Shown here piece by piece: positions 37,505-64,000 of a stretch of 64,000 nt of DNA. The translations under genes were made by a program, and so were the position numbers. The notes below the pieces were generated by a model. The model saw nothing but the letters and a program-made list of their open reading frames with translations. It searched no databases and was not told the DNA's origin. Every line of letters starts with the position of its first letter. The stretch's first letter is position 1. The DNA comes from Parus major (Eukaryota; Chordata; Aves; Passeriformes; Paridae), in the NCBI RefSeq assembly GCF_001522545.3, contig NC_031799.1, forward strand, positions 39,182,921-39,246,920, written 5' to 3'.

Positions 37505-38130
37505 GTATATGCTGGGGTCATCCATCTAGAAAGTATCTTTTGAGAAAATTACCTGGAGGTCCTGGTAGAACAAGGTTGAACATAAACCAGCAATGTGCCT
37601 TCACTGCAGGGAAGCCCAATGGTATCCTGGCTGCAATAAACAAAGCACCAGCAGTAGGTTGAAAGAGATGATCCTTCCTCCTGTCCTCAGCATTAGAGAG
37701 ACTAGGATAGGGCCACAAAGATTTTTAAGGCATTGGTGGTCTCTCTCATGAACACAGACTAAGAGAAAGTGGACTTTTCAGCCTAGTGAAGGGGATACTC
37801 AGAGGGGAATTCACCCATGTACATAAATGACTGAAGGGCAGATGTAGATAAGACTCTTTCCATTGCTGCCCAGTGACAGGACAAGAGACAGTGGGCATAA
37901 ACAGATACACAGGACACTCTTCCTGAACATCAGGAGGCACTTTTTTACCCTGAGGATGACTCATCACTGACAGAGGTTACTGAAAGAGGTTGTGACATTT
38001 CCATCCTTAGCTACTTTTAAAAGCAGTCTTGTCATGGTTCCAGGCAACTTCTTACAAGTGGCCCTGCCTGAGTAGAGAAATGTGATCAGATGGCTCCTAG
38101 AGCTCCCTTCCATTCTATGCTTCTGTGAGC
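37505..38130 (+). mobile_element. CR1 LINE, 3' fragment
   Basis: It carries the conserved CR1 order: GGTCCTGGTAGAACAAGGTT, ACCAGCAATGTGCCTTCACT, CCAATGGTATCCTGGCTGCA, then the 3' UTR segments and a terminus CCCTTCCATTCTATGCTTCT. It is diverged (the terminal repeat is degenerate), 5' truncated and without an intact reading frame. Confidence 0.9.
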
Positions 38131-41100
38131 TGAAAGTTTAGTAATTTTGTTCAGAGTACTGAACAGACTGCAGGCCCCTGAATCTACACAAGTGTTTTTG
38201 AAGACCTGGCTTATCCTGACTGAGGGACTTCTGACACAAGTTCTTAAGGCATTAAGAGGCCTTATTTTGCCTCATATTGTCCCTGCCAGACACTGACATT
38301 TGTCTTCTGGAGCAGGAGAAAACAGTTTTGAGTGACATGTCTCAGCTGGAGGTAAGTAGCTAGCATGGTATAGGTTTGTTGGCCTAACCCAATGAATAGA
38401 GAGCATTATACATGGATTTCTTAGCTAATACTATGCCATGCTGGAAATTTGATGGTGGTATTATTTATGTAATTTTTAAACTATAACTTCCTTCTAAATG
38501 CACTGTTCTTAATGCATCACATGCCCTGGAGAGGATATATTGCATCATTGCTCTGATGTTGTCAATTACACAGGGAAAGAATTGAGCTCAGCTGAGCTAT
38601 GGAGGTTCTAATTTTTTTGTTGTTTCTAGAAACACCTTCAAGAGGGTGACAAAGGTCATTTTTCTGTGGGGTTTATTTCTGCTGACAAGAGGAGAAACCA
38701 TCAGCTTCTTTTCCTCCTTTGCACCATCCTCTTTGGCTCCTGGACAGACCATCTCCCTGTCAGCCATCTCCCTGTTGACAGCCTGTCAGGTTGTGTGTCT
38801 CCTTTTTTTTTTTATTGAGCATGGAATAAGTCTCCAGGTGAGCTGTGTCCCTGTGTGTCTGCTGCAGGTGACCCTGCAGCATAGTCCCTTGTAGAATCAG
38901 AAGCATGCGTGCTTCCTCCCAGATGCAAGCTGGCCCTAGAACTGCAGAGAAGAGCTAAATGATGTCTGGTCAGCTAAGACGGAGCACACTGCCCTTGGGA
39001 GACCTTGGCACCAAAGATGGGTGACAGGACCTTTTTCCATGAATTTATCTCAGGAGCACGGAAACACAGTTTGGAAAGACACAATCAGCAAGATGGAAAC
39101 AAAACAGACGTGAGCTGGCAGTGCAGACACCTTTTGTGAGCTAACTCAGGGCACAACATATGCCTTATGGAAAAGCAATCTCCATTGCAGCTACGTTTTA
39201 TGTAATTACAACTATAGCTTCTCCACTAGATATATGATTATGAGCAAAACATAAGGAAATTCCTAGATGAATCAAAAAAGGCCAGTGTGAAACAGTAAGA
39301 CATATTTGCTTGTTTAGTTTTTAAGTATATTAGAGTATACCATAGAACCCTAAGGTGAATTTGGTAGTGCTGAAATTACTCTTAATGACTAGTAAGTGTC
39401 CGAGTAGGCAGGCAGGTACTGTTCAAGGGCAGCCTTGCTGCCATAATATGGATTATTTGACCCATTTAAAAAACATTTCTTTTCTCAAATGTAGCACTCA
39501 ACTACTCTAGAATACCAAATAACAAGCATTTACTAATGCTTCCCTAATTAGTTTCTAACTAAATAGGTTTGCTTGTAATCATATAATAATACTGTGAAGG
39601 GAACTCTAGACATTCAAAGATCTTCCGTTTCAGGGGGCTGTTAATTATTATTATTTTTCAGGGAGAATGTACCAGACATAGAGAGAATGTACATAATAAG
39701 CGTTCCATGCTGTGCTTGATTTACATACTGAAGTGCTTTAGTGAGGCAAACAGACATCCAAATATCAGCTTGAAACTAAAATTTGTTAGTTTGTTTTTGT
39801 AAAATAAATAATTTAAAGTTGATATGCTTGATGAGATGATCCCGAATAAGCACTTCATATGAATTGAAAAATATCTGTACAAGAATATCATAAAAGCGCA
39901 GTTTCAGGACTTTATAAAAAGATATATCAACAAATTCTTGTTCTTATATTATTCTCCTTTTCTATGACTTTTTTCCTTTTATTCTTATAATGACTTCTGG
40001 GGATAAATCATAAATCCCTCACAGTACACTCTCTAAAAAGAAATTAACTTTATAAATGTGTCACATAAAGCAATTTATGAAACATTTTAAGAATCCTTTT
40101 CCATATTTAACTGCTAATTTCCAGTAAGATTTATCTTTAAAAAACATGAAACACAGAATTTTTATGCTTATGACAAAATTATTGAAAAATCATTTTGAAT
40201 CAGATGTATATATTTTTAATTTGAACATCAAAGCAGAAAAATCATAGCAACACAACACCAATAACTTAAGTGTGAGTTGCTGATTTATAGTTCATAAAAA
40301 ATCCAGCTGAATTTTAATTTCATGGGGTATATTTGCTGCGCAAGAATAAGATCCATTATGGTTTTTTAGCTGAAACACCATAACTGGAAAAGTATTTCTT
40401 GCTCCTACCTGTAAATATTAAAGCATTTCACAGGTAAAGTTTTTGAACTGTCATTGTGAGAGGGCCATGGCTGAATGGTTACCATTTGTGAGATTTAAAC
40501 CTCAATTTCTAGTGTCATTGAGTGCAGTGGAGAAAAAAAAATTACACCACATAAAGAATGTTTAATAATACTTTTAATTAAAAAAATAGAGAGGATATAT
40601 CTTGGGGCAGCAACTCTGAAATATTATGAGTGTTTTCTTACCAAGTCTACAGTTTTAAAATTAAATATTAACATCCTATAGGACCTTTTTGAAATAATTT
40701 ATTCACAAACAGGATGTGATTTAACTAGAAGTGACAAAGCCTTTTCTATTTACTTTTCAGTGTTTGGATTGGGTGGGTAACCAACAAAAAAACACCCCCA
40801 AAATCACAAAAGGACCAAAGACCACACCTATATATGTTTACTTTTAGATTTTCTGCTTCATATAGAATTCATAATATTTTTTATGTTGTTAAGGAGTTTC
40901 TATGTGCAATAGATTTAAAGTTATTAGAAAACAATACACTTTTTATGCTGTCATCTAGAAAATAAAATATGGCATACCCAGTAGTTACTCATGGCTAGAA
41001 GAGTGACTCTATAGTAACCAAAAATTAGCAGAAAATGAGATTAATGAAGCTGATGAAGCTACTAAGAGCATTAAAAGATCTGCATATTATGCTCCCTTTG

Positions 41101-41599
41101 AACTAATCAATTAACAGGAAATTTTGCAAGAATGTAGATGTGTTCTTGTAGTTCCTCTTTTGTGTTTATCTGTATGACACCTATCTTTTTTTTCCCATTA
41201 TCTCCCATCTATTCAGTTGAAAATGTTCTGGGCTCTAATTTTCTGATATAAGAAGACATGCAATCAAATCTATATTACACCAAGTAGTCCAAGGTCTGTT
41301 TTTCTACTCTTTATTCATGAGTAACTCTATGGATAAAAGAACAGGAAAACACTATTATTTCTGACTGAAAGAAACAGGACCATCTCCTGAAGTAAATATA
41401 TTAAAACAAATACAGATAATTATTATTAGTTACCATATAATTTTTTGCTAAATAAAAGATAGGATCTCATTTCTACTATCATGCTATTTACATAAAAGAT
41501 TTCATCTTCTAAGGGCTTCACAAATAATAAAGCAAGCTAGTCAAAACTTCAGTATATGCTTTGCATTGTAAAAATTGAGTGTTAAGGTTAATGGCTTTT

Positions 41600-42564
41600 T
41601 TCAAGGCCATACATCTTAGGGTGGGATAGATATTCTTGGGCTTCTCAGAGTTCAGTCCACAAACTGTAGAGAAGTGTGCTGAAATTCTGTTAATTACTTA
41701 AATAGTTTATAGGCAGGTGTGCATCACTGAATTTATAATATGTAGTGAGGGATATCTTGCAGATTTCCTGTTTTTAATCCAGACTTTATGATGGCTGCTT
41801 TTAGATAAACAAACACTGGCCTTATAAATTGTTTGCAAGGCACTATTGCTTTTGATAAAAATAAACCATCAGTTCACAGACTCCAAAAACATTGCATTGT
41901 ACTTGAATTAAGTTCTTGCACGTATCAGTATGCTAAAGACAAAAATACTGTGCTGTGCTAGAAAGTATAATATGCAAACATTATCAAGCCCTATCTGGTA
42001 TTACTTGTTTTGTAGAACAATACAAGCATTATTTTAATATTTATTTTTATGCAGTTATCACTAGGTTCCTGATGAAAAATTCACAGTGATGAAATATACT
42101 CCAATACATTGACAATTTATTTTCAGTTTTCTTGGACTTCAGAAGGATTTTGAGTATCTGTTTCTCTTCTGCAGATTTAGGAATCTTTTTTTGATGCCCA
42201 CTGTCTCACCTAATCCAAAGGCATGAGCCCTGGTGGTACATAAAATCAGGTGACTGACTGGAAGAAGTGCACTTCAATTGAATTGCTAAAGGGCATCCTA
42301 GCTGGGTAAAAGATTATTAATGAATTAAGAGCTTTTTTAAGGACACACATTGCACAGTAGCCTAAATATAGTTCAATGTAGTGATTTATGTATACTTGAA
42401 TGAAATTTATTTTGCTATCAGTCAAATGATTTCTCAAGCCTGAGACATAACTAGAAAACAAAAACCAACCAACCAACCAACCAAAATAAAACACACAAAA
42501 AAAAACCAACAAAAAGAGGTCCTGTCTGTTTCAAGGCTATACATCTAAGGGTGGGATAGATATT
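41600..42564 (+). repeat. Pair of 36-bp direct repeats about 0.93 kb apart
   Basis: Copies at about 41599-41634 and 42529-42564 share TTTCAAGGC, TATACATC or CATACATC, and AGGGTGGGATAGATATT, with two or three mismatches. Homology stops at both ends. Confidence 0.85.
42464..42485. repeat. (AACC)n microsatellite
   Basis: Five tandem CCAA units followed by A/C-rich sequence. Confidence 0.9.
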
Positions 42565-45500
42565 GCCTGCAAGCTTTTGTATTAGCAGTCTGGTTGGCTA
42601 TGTCTTACAGACCTGGAGGAGACTTCAAGATCTTATTTTTTTGCCCCCTTGAAAAACCCCTGAAAATCTCAACAATTTCTTGAAATGGTTTGAATATTTC
42701 CAAATGTAGAAAGTGTGGGGAGGATGTTTTTTAACTCCAGACATTTTTCAATATTTGACATAATGCAAAGAAGATGATAAATTTAAAGCATAGTTGGCAA
42801 TGACTTCATAGCACATCTACATCTGTGTGTGCATGTGTGTACATACACACATGTTTCCTCATAAGCTCATTATTACTGTGGATTTACATTCTATATAATA
42901 AGGGGTTTAGGAATGATTTATTCAGTGTTATTAATACAAAATGTTAGAAACATTTCATCATACATCAGAAATCCACATAAATTTAAGTGAGACTGTGTGA
43001 GAGTGTTTGACATAAGGGCATTCATCTCTGTGATGATATTGTGATGTCTGATTCCTTTCTTAGAAATGGGAAGAGCAAAGCTAAGGAGGTTTGGGGAACG
43101 TATCAAAAGAATAGTGACAGGTTTTGGCAAAAATTACTTTTCAGACAGTCCTTCACAAATAAAAATGTTTATGACCTCTTAGCAAAGCACAGTCTATGAT
43201 CACCCTTGTGGTTTTGCTTCAGTTTCTCAAGTTAGCAGCTTCAGAATTTTTGTATTCGAACTCATTAAACCCTTCTTTCCTTACCACCACCACCAAAAGG
43301 CCCCAGAAGAATGCTCTAAAAAGAGGAAGTTGAAAGGGCACATCCTTTCTGTTCTGTATTCTTTTAAGCATGTTGTGTGCACTTAAACTCAGCACTGAAA
43401 CTACTTCCATACCTTTACACATGAATCTTTTCAGTCAGCTCTTGTTTCTGTAAGATTTTTTTTACTTTTCTTCCTTCTTGATAATGTACAGTCTCATTAA
43501 ATGATCGGAAACAGTAAGGAATTACCATACGTTTGGCTGCAGAATTAGGTGCTTAATTTGCAAAAAATTATGTCATGCTTCTGCATATTTACTCCACAGA
43601 ATGTGCACTGCACTCACAAACTAGAGCACAAGCTTTTTCAGAATTAGGTTTTCTGACTCTGGAAATATTTTTTTCTATTACTAAGAACATTCTTTTCCTA
43701 TAGCATCACGTGGCTTATGCGGCTATATCTCTACCTTGAGTGTAAACAACTACAGTTACTTCTAAAGGTAATTAATTTTATTTCAAAGGGATGTTTTCAT
43801 ATCAATCCTCTGATAACTTGCAATAGTTGAACGTTCTGAATTTATGCAGATGATTCTTTAAAGGAATCTTATGTTTTACATGCCTTTTTCCTTGTACATC
43901 GCTGCCATGAATAATGATATTGTAAATTTATTTTGACTGTGACCACATTTCATGTTAAGTTGTGTACTTGGTTTATGACATATTCTTCATTTACACAACA
44001 CTGGATGCATTGGAAAATGTCTTCCCCAAACCTAACTAAATCATATTTATACGCTAAATGTTGAGTACATAAATAATTATAAGCCCTTTGTAGCTAGAGC
44101 CCACACAAAGCTTTAAAAATGTACCAGCATACACACCGCTATTTATTTTCTAATGTACTTAAGAAAAAATATATTTGCCATGGAAAATGTGTCAATGCAT
44201 AGCAAATTTGTCACATTAGTGCTCCGAAGTATCTATAAATAACCACACTCACCAATATATTATGTGCACTTCTACATATATTTACTGTTGAAAAAAAAAA
44301 AAAATCAGTATATTGTTGTCAGTTTTAAACTTTTTAATACAAATTCTTTTAAAAAATATTTTCCTCACTTTATTTTAAAAAGTCTTTATTAACAGTGAGG
44401 TGTTAAGTCACACAATGGAATAGAGAATCAAAAAGGGACAGCACAATGTTGTATGACATTTTAGCGCACTTCGGTGCCACCATTTTTTTATCCCCATATA
44501 AATGCAGCAAGTAATGAGAAATGCTGCTTCATTGATTTCAAACATGTATATTTTAGATTAAGGTGACAAACATATGATCACTGTTCCTACAGATGACAAT
44601 GGGCATTTGCATCTTCAGGGAGACATAACTGATTTATTCTACAAATCTACAGATGTTCATTCAACAAAATCCATATATCTTTTCCCTCTTAGAATCCCTC
44701 ACAAAATAAAATGCCTTATAAGAAGCCTTTGAATGAAATAATGTGGCACTCATACAGGCATTTTTATCCTCCTCCACCTTTTTAGCCAGTCTCTGAAATA
44801 GGGATTTTACTAAGCTTTTCCCTTCCTGTTCCTTTTAAAAATTCTGAGGAATAGAGAAAGAAAATATTCATTTGGAACAAAAAATAGCAAGGAATGAGAA
44901 TTTTCTCTCCATGAAGACGCACAATAAAACTTTACAAGGCAATAAAACTAAGGGCAAGTGATTGAAGAGTTAGGTTTACATTCTTCCAACCTGTCCTGTT
45001 GTGGGTAAACTTTAGGCTTTATTAGGTTTATATGAGCAATTTTCATATGAGAGTCAAGATAAAAGACAATCTGCCTTTTATAATTTAATCAAAATATCTG
45101 CTTTGGTGTACTATAATCATCATTGTCTTGTAGGTTTTGTCCCACATTGTTACTACATCCCACAACGATAAAAAATGGAGTTGACTGGGACAACACCCCT
45201 GGAGATGAATCTGTTGATATAAGTGGCACTAAGAGGTGGATACCTACATTTCTACAGAAGAAGGGGAAAACCTCCTGAAATGCAGAGGCTTTGGTTGCAG
45301 TGAAGTCCATGAGAGGGCTCATCTCGAATTTAATGCAATTTAGGTCACAGCCTCAAAAAGGAATCATAATTTTTCACTTCAAAATAGGTAGATGAGAAGG
45401 TTCCAATCAGTAAACCTAATAACTCAAAGTCTTCTTGTCATGACTCATGTGAGGGTTTCACCTCCACCACTCCTCATCCACTAACAGGATATTTTCATCA

Positions 45501-46773
45501 CTGATTTGGAATAGTCCAGTACTCTAGCCTTTCTAAAGGTGACCTCTTATCATGGAGAAAACTGTACCAAAAATGGATACAGTTTTGATCCTGGGTCCTC
45601 AGCCTGATTAATCTCTCAGAGATGCAAGCAGAATTGCAGAACTGAAAACAAGAAAGCACTACATGTTAATCTGAATAATTTATGATTGCAGAGCATCCAG
45701 GCACCCAAAAAAAAGGAAATAAATCTTTGCTAAAAATTAAGTAAATCTGTATAGAAGGGAGTAGAAAGGAATGGTAGAATTTTTGGTAGAAAGTGAAGAC
45801 TAATGGAAGAAAATAAGTTTTAAATGAAAATATTCACTGGACATTTATATTTACAATTGCTATTTATGTAAAGAAATTGACATATTAAAGGTTTTGGCAT
45901 ACCATGTCAGTTTTCCATGTCTTTATAATGTTGTTGGGCACCTATGATAAATATCTTCTAAACTTCACTATCTAGGGTCTAGCTGTGATTCTTCAAATAG
46001 AAAAACAATGACTGTTCTCATTGCTTTCAATAGGAGTAGATATAAATCAATTCTGGAAGAAATTTAAATTTCAAACTCAAGTGTACAAGGTCACAGAAAT
46101 CCTGTTTTCTCAGATCCAAGACCTAGACACCAAGTGATCTGACTGGGGAAAACAGAAAAATGTTTTGTGTGGGTCAGTTACCTAAATATTGTCGTCTAAT
46201 GCCATTTATGATGCCTTTTACCCAATTCCTGTTTGTCTCTTCTCAAAAGACACACACCTTCTGTAGAATCTATGATATTTACATCAAGCCACACAGGCAT
46301 TTCATATACCCTATGGTGTCTAAAGTAATATTACAATCTTTTTTTAAGACAACATAAACCTAGCCTTCATATCTAACAATTTGTTCATACAACATAGATA
46401 GCTTTCATTTACTCTGTCAGCATAGTAAGCACCTGACAAAAGTTTAATTTTGAGTGGTGTAATCAGACCTTATCTCACAGAGGTATAGTAGGTACTATTA
46501 AGAGTGCAGATCAAAAGTGTTCATGTAGCAGACTCTGTATAATTTCTATATCTTAGAAAAAATTAGTCTTGAGGTCTGGAGCAAATCACAGATACAATAG
46601 TTCCAGAGAATACATCCCAGATAGTGCACTGAGCATTACTTCTTGACAGAAGCATCATCACTAATTTCCAGGGACAGTAACCTTGATCATCTTTTGGTAT
46701 TTTCACTCTTGATAAATTAACTATTGTTAGCATTTTACTTTCCAAGCAAAGGTCTTGCATTTTTCCCCCCTAT

Positions 46774-47513
46774 TTTATTTAAAATACCCAGAATGTGCAC
46801 GAGTCTCTAGGTACCATCACCTGACCATAAGTGAAAATCTGCTGCAAAAGACATTTTAAAGTATTTCAACCCACTGTACACTCTTCAGTTCTGCTAAGCC
46901 CACCAAGCGGAAGGGATAATGAAGATATCAGTCACATCCCAGGGGAAATAAATACAGTTTGTTCTGGTCATCAAATGCCATGGCTCACAAGCAGATGCTG
47001 ACACCAGCCAACAGCAGCTCAAAAGGCATTTTCAGTTTGAGGAAGTAAGACGGATCACCATAATGCAGCACAGCAGAATTTCTTTAGTAACACAAAGTAT
47101 AAGAATCTACCTTTCACCTTGAACAAAAATCATCAATCAAATTTTAAAGAAAAGGATAGGAATAAATTCATAACAATTTTCCCATTCAGAAATCATATTC
47201 AGTGTGTACATTAAACTTCATTTGTAGAAGGTCACACTAGAACAGTCGGAAACTACCAACAATGAAATTGGTTACAATATCTAATTCACTGTTACATAAA
47301 ATGCATTTACGGTATAATAGCTAAGGAATGCATGTAATTTAAAGAGGCCTGCTACAGCAATCACTGAGACTGAACATATCGAGTATAGTAAATCTCAAAT
47401 CCATTGCATTTAGAGTAGTGTGCAAGAACTTTTTCTGTCCAATGAGAGCCCCCTGGCTTAGCAAGAAAATCAGACTGTCACCTTATTATATTAGATTAAA
47501 TCATTAAAGACAA
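46774..47513 (-). other. CNTNAP4: CNTNAP4 3' UTR, proximal part (end uncertain)
   Basis: Sequence directly downstream of the stop codon on the minus strand must be transcribed. The first canonical AATAAA I see on that strand is at 46774-46779, about 735 nt after the stop, followed by a G-rich run in the transcript sense (CCCCCC on plus at about 46765-46770). Other AATAAA sites occur further on, for example near 45019 and 44142, so the true end could lie much lower. Confidence 0.35.
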
Positions 47514-61829
<14,316 letters not shown>

Positions 61830-62018
61830 TTAAAATAACTGATACGTAAAAACATCTTAATAGTTAAGCCTACTTAATAGCCTATTAACAGTATGACTTT
61901 CCAAGACACAACCTTATCCATGTGAAAATATTTATAAGTAGTTTTAAATGTACATCCGATTTCTGTTTTGTCAAGTAATTACAGAGAGCCCTTGAAAACT
62001 CTATTAATTCACAGAAAA

Positions 62019-62041
62019 GGAGGGGAGGGGAGGGGAGGGGA
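62019..62041. repeat. (GGGGA)n microsatellite
   Basis: Four tandem GGGGA units directly left of a CR1 fragment. Confidence 0.93.
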
Positions 62042-62044
62042 CTA

Positions 62045-62712
62045 AGACTTTAGGCTTAGAGGAGAGTGACTGAAAGCTGCCTTCTGGAAAGTGATCTGGG
62101 GTTGCTGGCCAGCAGCTGTGGGCCAGATGTGCCCAGGTGGTCAGGAAAGCCAATGGTATCCTGGCCTGTATCAGCAACAGTGTGGCAGCAGGAGTAGGGC
62201 AGCGACTGTCCCCCTGCTCTCAGCACAGGTGAGGCCACACCTCGAGCTCTGGGCCCCTCACTACAAGAAAGACACTGAGGAGATGGAGTGTGCCAGGAGA
62301 CAGGGAATGGACTGGCTAAAAGGGTTGAGAGAGTAATTCATATGAGAAGCAGCTGAGGGAACTGGGGTTGTTCAGCTTTGAGAAAAGGAGGCTCTCTACA
62401 ACTGCCTAAAATGAGTGTGCAGCCAGGTGCACATCTCCTCCCATGCAAACAGTGACAGGACAAGAGGTCATAATCTCAAACTGGGCCAGGGCATGTTCAT
62501 GTTGGACATCAGGGGGAATTTCTGCACTGAAAGGGTGATTAAGCATTGGAATAGGCTGCTCAGGGATGTTGTGAAGTCCTGACTCCTGGAAATGCTCAAT
62601 AAACTGAATGTGGCATTTAGTGCTGTGGTTTAGTTGACAAGGTCATGTTCATTCAAAGACTAGGCTTAGTGAACTTGGAGGTTTTTTCCAACCTTAAAGA
62701 TTCTATGATACC
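62045..62712 (+). mobile_element. CR1 LINE, 3' fragment, antisense in CNTNAP4 intron
   Basis: Conserved CR1 blocks occur in order: AGCCAATGGTATCCTGGCCT, GAGGCCACACCTCGAGCTCT, GGGGTTGTTCAGCTTTGAGA, CAGTGACAGGACAAGAGGTC, ACATCAGGGGGAATTTCTGC, and the terminus AACCTTAAAGATTCTATGAT. It is 5' truncated with small indels. Confidence 0.92.
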
Positions 62713-63283
62713 CCTCAGTCTGTTCTGATATACTTTGTCTCAGAAGGAAGCTGCAACTATTCTTCAATAACAGGAAGGTTAACACCCTTCTAATGCAGAG
62801 GAATACCAGCCAGGTTATACCTGACTACTAAGCATAGATGATAACTATACAGAGCAATCCTAAGACTAACAAGAGTAATTGATTCAATTTTTTTTTAACT
62901 GTTCCTTATTTTTTAGTGTATTTCATGATACCTAACATTTTATTCATCTGTGTTGCTTAGCAAGGTGTGCAACCTACATACCATCTCTCTCTCTTGTCCT
63001 TTGTTGCACAACTTTGACATTTCTTGTCCTTTGCTCTCTTTTAAAAAGTAAAAGCAGAAAATATTCCACAATGTGTGAGTCTGTAAACTATAATTCTCAT
63101 ACATTTCCAGTTCTCGTTTGGATAAATACTTCCATGTGATCATTCATTTTAAGTTTCCTCAAAGTTTTTATAATTCTTCATGTAACATGGAATATCTTGA
63201 CACAGTTATTGTTATTTTCAGTTAAAAGGGAACAAAACTACCTGGTGGTGGCAATTTTATGTCATGTCTGTTAAAGTGGCAAG

Positions 63284-63347
63284 AAATTGGAACTACATTA
63301 AGGTCCCTTTCAATCCTAATCACTCTACAAGTTTATGATTCTATGGT
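63284..63347 (+). mobile_element. CR1 3' terminal remnant
   Basis: AATTGGAACTACATTAAGGT, then CCCTTTCAATCC and TTATGATTCTATGG, match the last 60 or so bases of CR1. Nothing upstream of it is recognisably CR1. Confidence 0.75.
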
Positions 63348-64000
63348 TTTGAGGGCTGCTTTAGGCTTTAGTTCTGATTTTGAAAAATGAGAGTGTATAC
63401 AACTTTACTTCTTCACAAGAAATAAAGAGTGTTTTAGCCTGAAGAGATCACAGTCTTCATATGTTACTGACTGAGTGACTGGTGACTAAGGAAGGTACTA
63501 GATTACTAAGATGACTTGTAAGTAAAGAGTGCCTCTGCAAATGTCATTCTAAAGACAATCTATATTTCATTTTTCTCTAAATCCTTAAATTAATCCCAGA
63601 CCTCCGCGAATTTTCAGAGTGAAAAAAGAAGACATAGCACCAGATGCAAAACAAAGCCACTATTCCGGTACAATTATTCACCTGAACATTATCTGAAGAA
63701 AACAAGCTAGACAACTTGCCTGTAGATAACTCAAAGTTTTCATAACATCAGGTCCATGGACAAGAGTATATAATTCTACTCAAATTTTTCAGATTATTTG
63801 ACAAAAAGTATCACTCTATTCAATGGCCAAAAAGTTGCCAGAAAGTGCAACTGTTAATACAGGATATTATTATTATTATTACTAGATTTTTAGGAGGAGG
63901 ATTAGAAAAAGTAAAGACCAATTAATTGTCTAAATAATTAGAAAAATCTTTACACTTGATAGTGCCAAAACACAAATAGCATTAGACCATTTCGTTAATC

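Larger units (their letters stand above)
38131..46773. other. Downstream flank of CNTNAP4, no gene recognised
   Basis: It contains a GC-richer island at about 38640-39120, a pair of near-identical 36-bp direct repeats (41600 and 42529), and a short AACC run. The part nearest the gene, for example 43880-44340, has several minus-strand AATAAA signals and could be distal 3' UTR. I cannot show this without transcript data. Confidence 0.5.

Overview
The window is almost certainly bird nuclear DNA. It is AT-rich, contains many truncated CR1 LINE fragments in both orientations, two solo LTRs that look like avian endogenous retroviral LTRs, simple repeats and a short interstitial telomere-type tract. 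There is no bacterial-style gene packing. The LTR near 0.9-1.35 kb resembles elements I associate with songbirds, so a passerine is likely but not proven.

The only protein-coding gene I can support is the 3' end of a contactin-associated protein-like gene, best matched to CNTNAP4 (CASPR4), on the minus strand. Seven terminal coding exons lie between 61798 and 47514. I set each boundary by splice sites, and all six internal junctions agree in phase. Together they give 389 codons in one open frame plus a TGA stop. The fragment covers the end of the third laminin-G domain, the second EGF-like domain, the fourth laminin-G domain, a juxtamembrane stalk, one transmembrane helix and a cytoplasmic tail ending in a PDZ-binding motif (EYFF). 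The exon at 57280-57367 is too short to stand out as an ORF and was recovered by phase and homology. One intron uses a GC donor. The upstream exons are not in the window.

Layout: 1-46.8 kb is gene-poor DNA downstream of the gene. It holds a solo LTR (0.93-1.34 kb), CR1 fragments (5.26-5.78, 16.07-17.15, 17.46-18.33 and 37.5-38.13 kb), an ERVL-like solo LTR (10.75-11.31 kb), a telomere-like tract (17.3 kb), a long poly-T with the only N (20.13-20.18 kb), and TA, CA and CCCT microsatellites. From 47.5 to 61.8 kb are the CNTNAP4 exons; the largest intron (51.4-57.3 kb) carries two CR1 loci, one of them a nested insertion. From 61.8 to 64 kb is more CNTNAP4 intron with two CR1 pieces and no exon I can find.

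I found no convincing new gene system. The points most worth checking are the GC-AG intron, a near-perfect intronic hairpin, the telomeric tract between opposed CR1 copies, two unexplained direct-repeat pairs and a few GC-richer islands that I could not assign.
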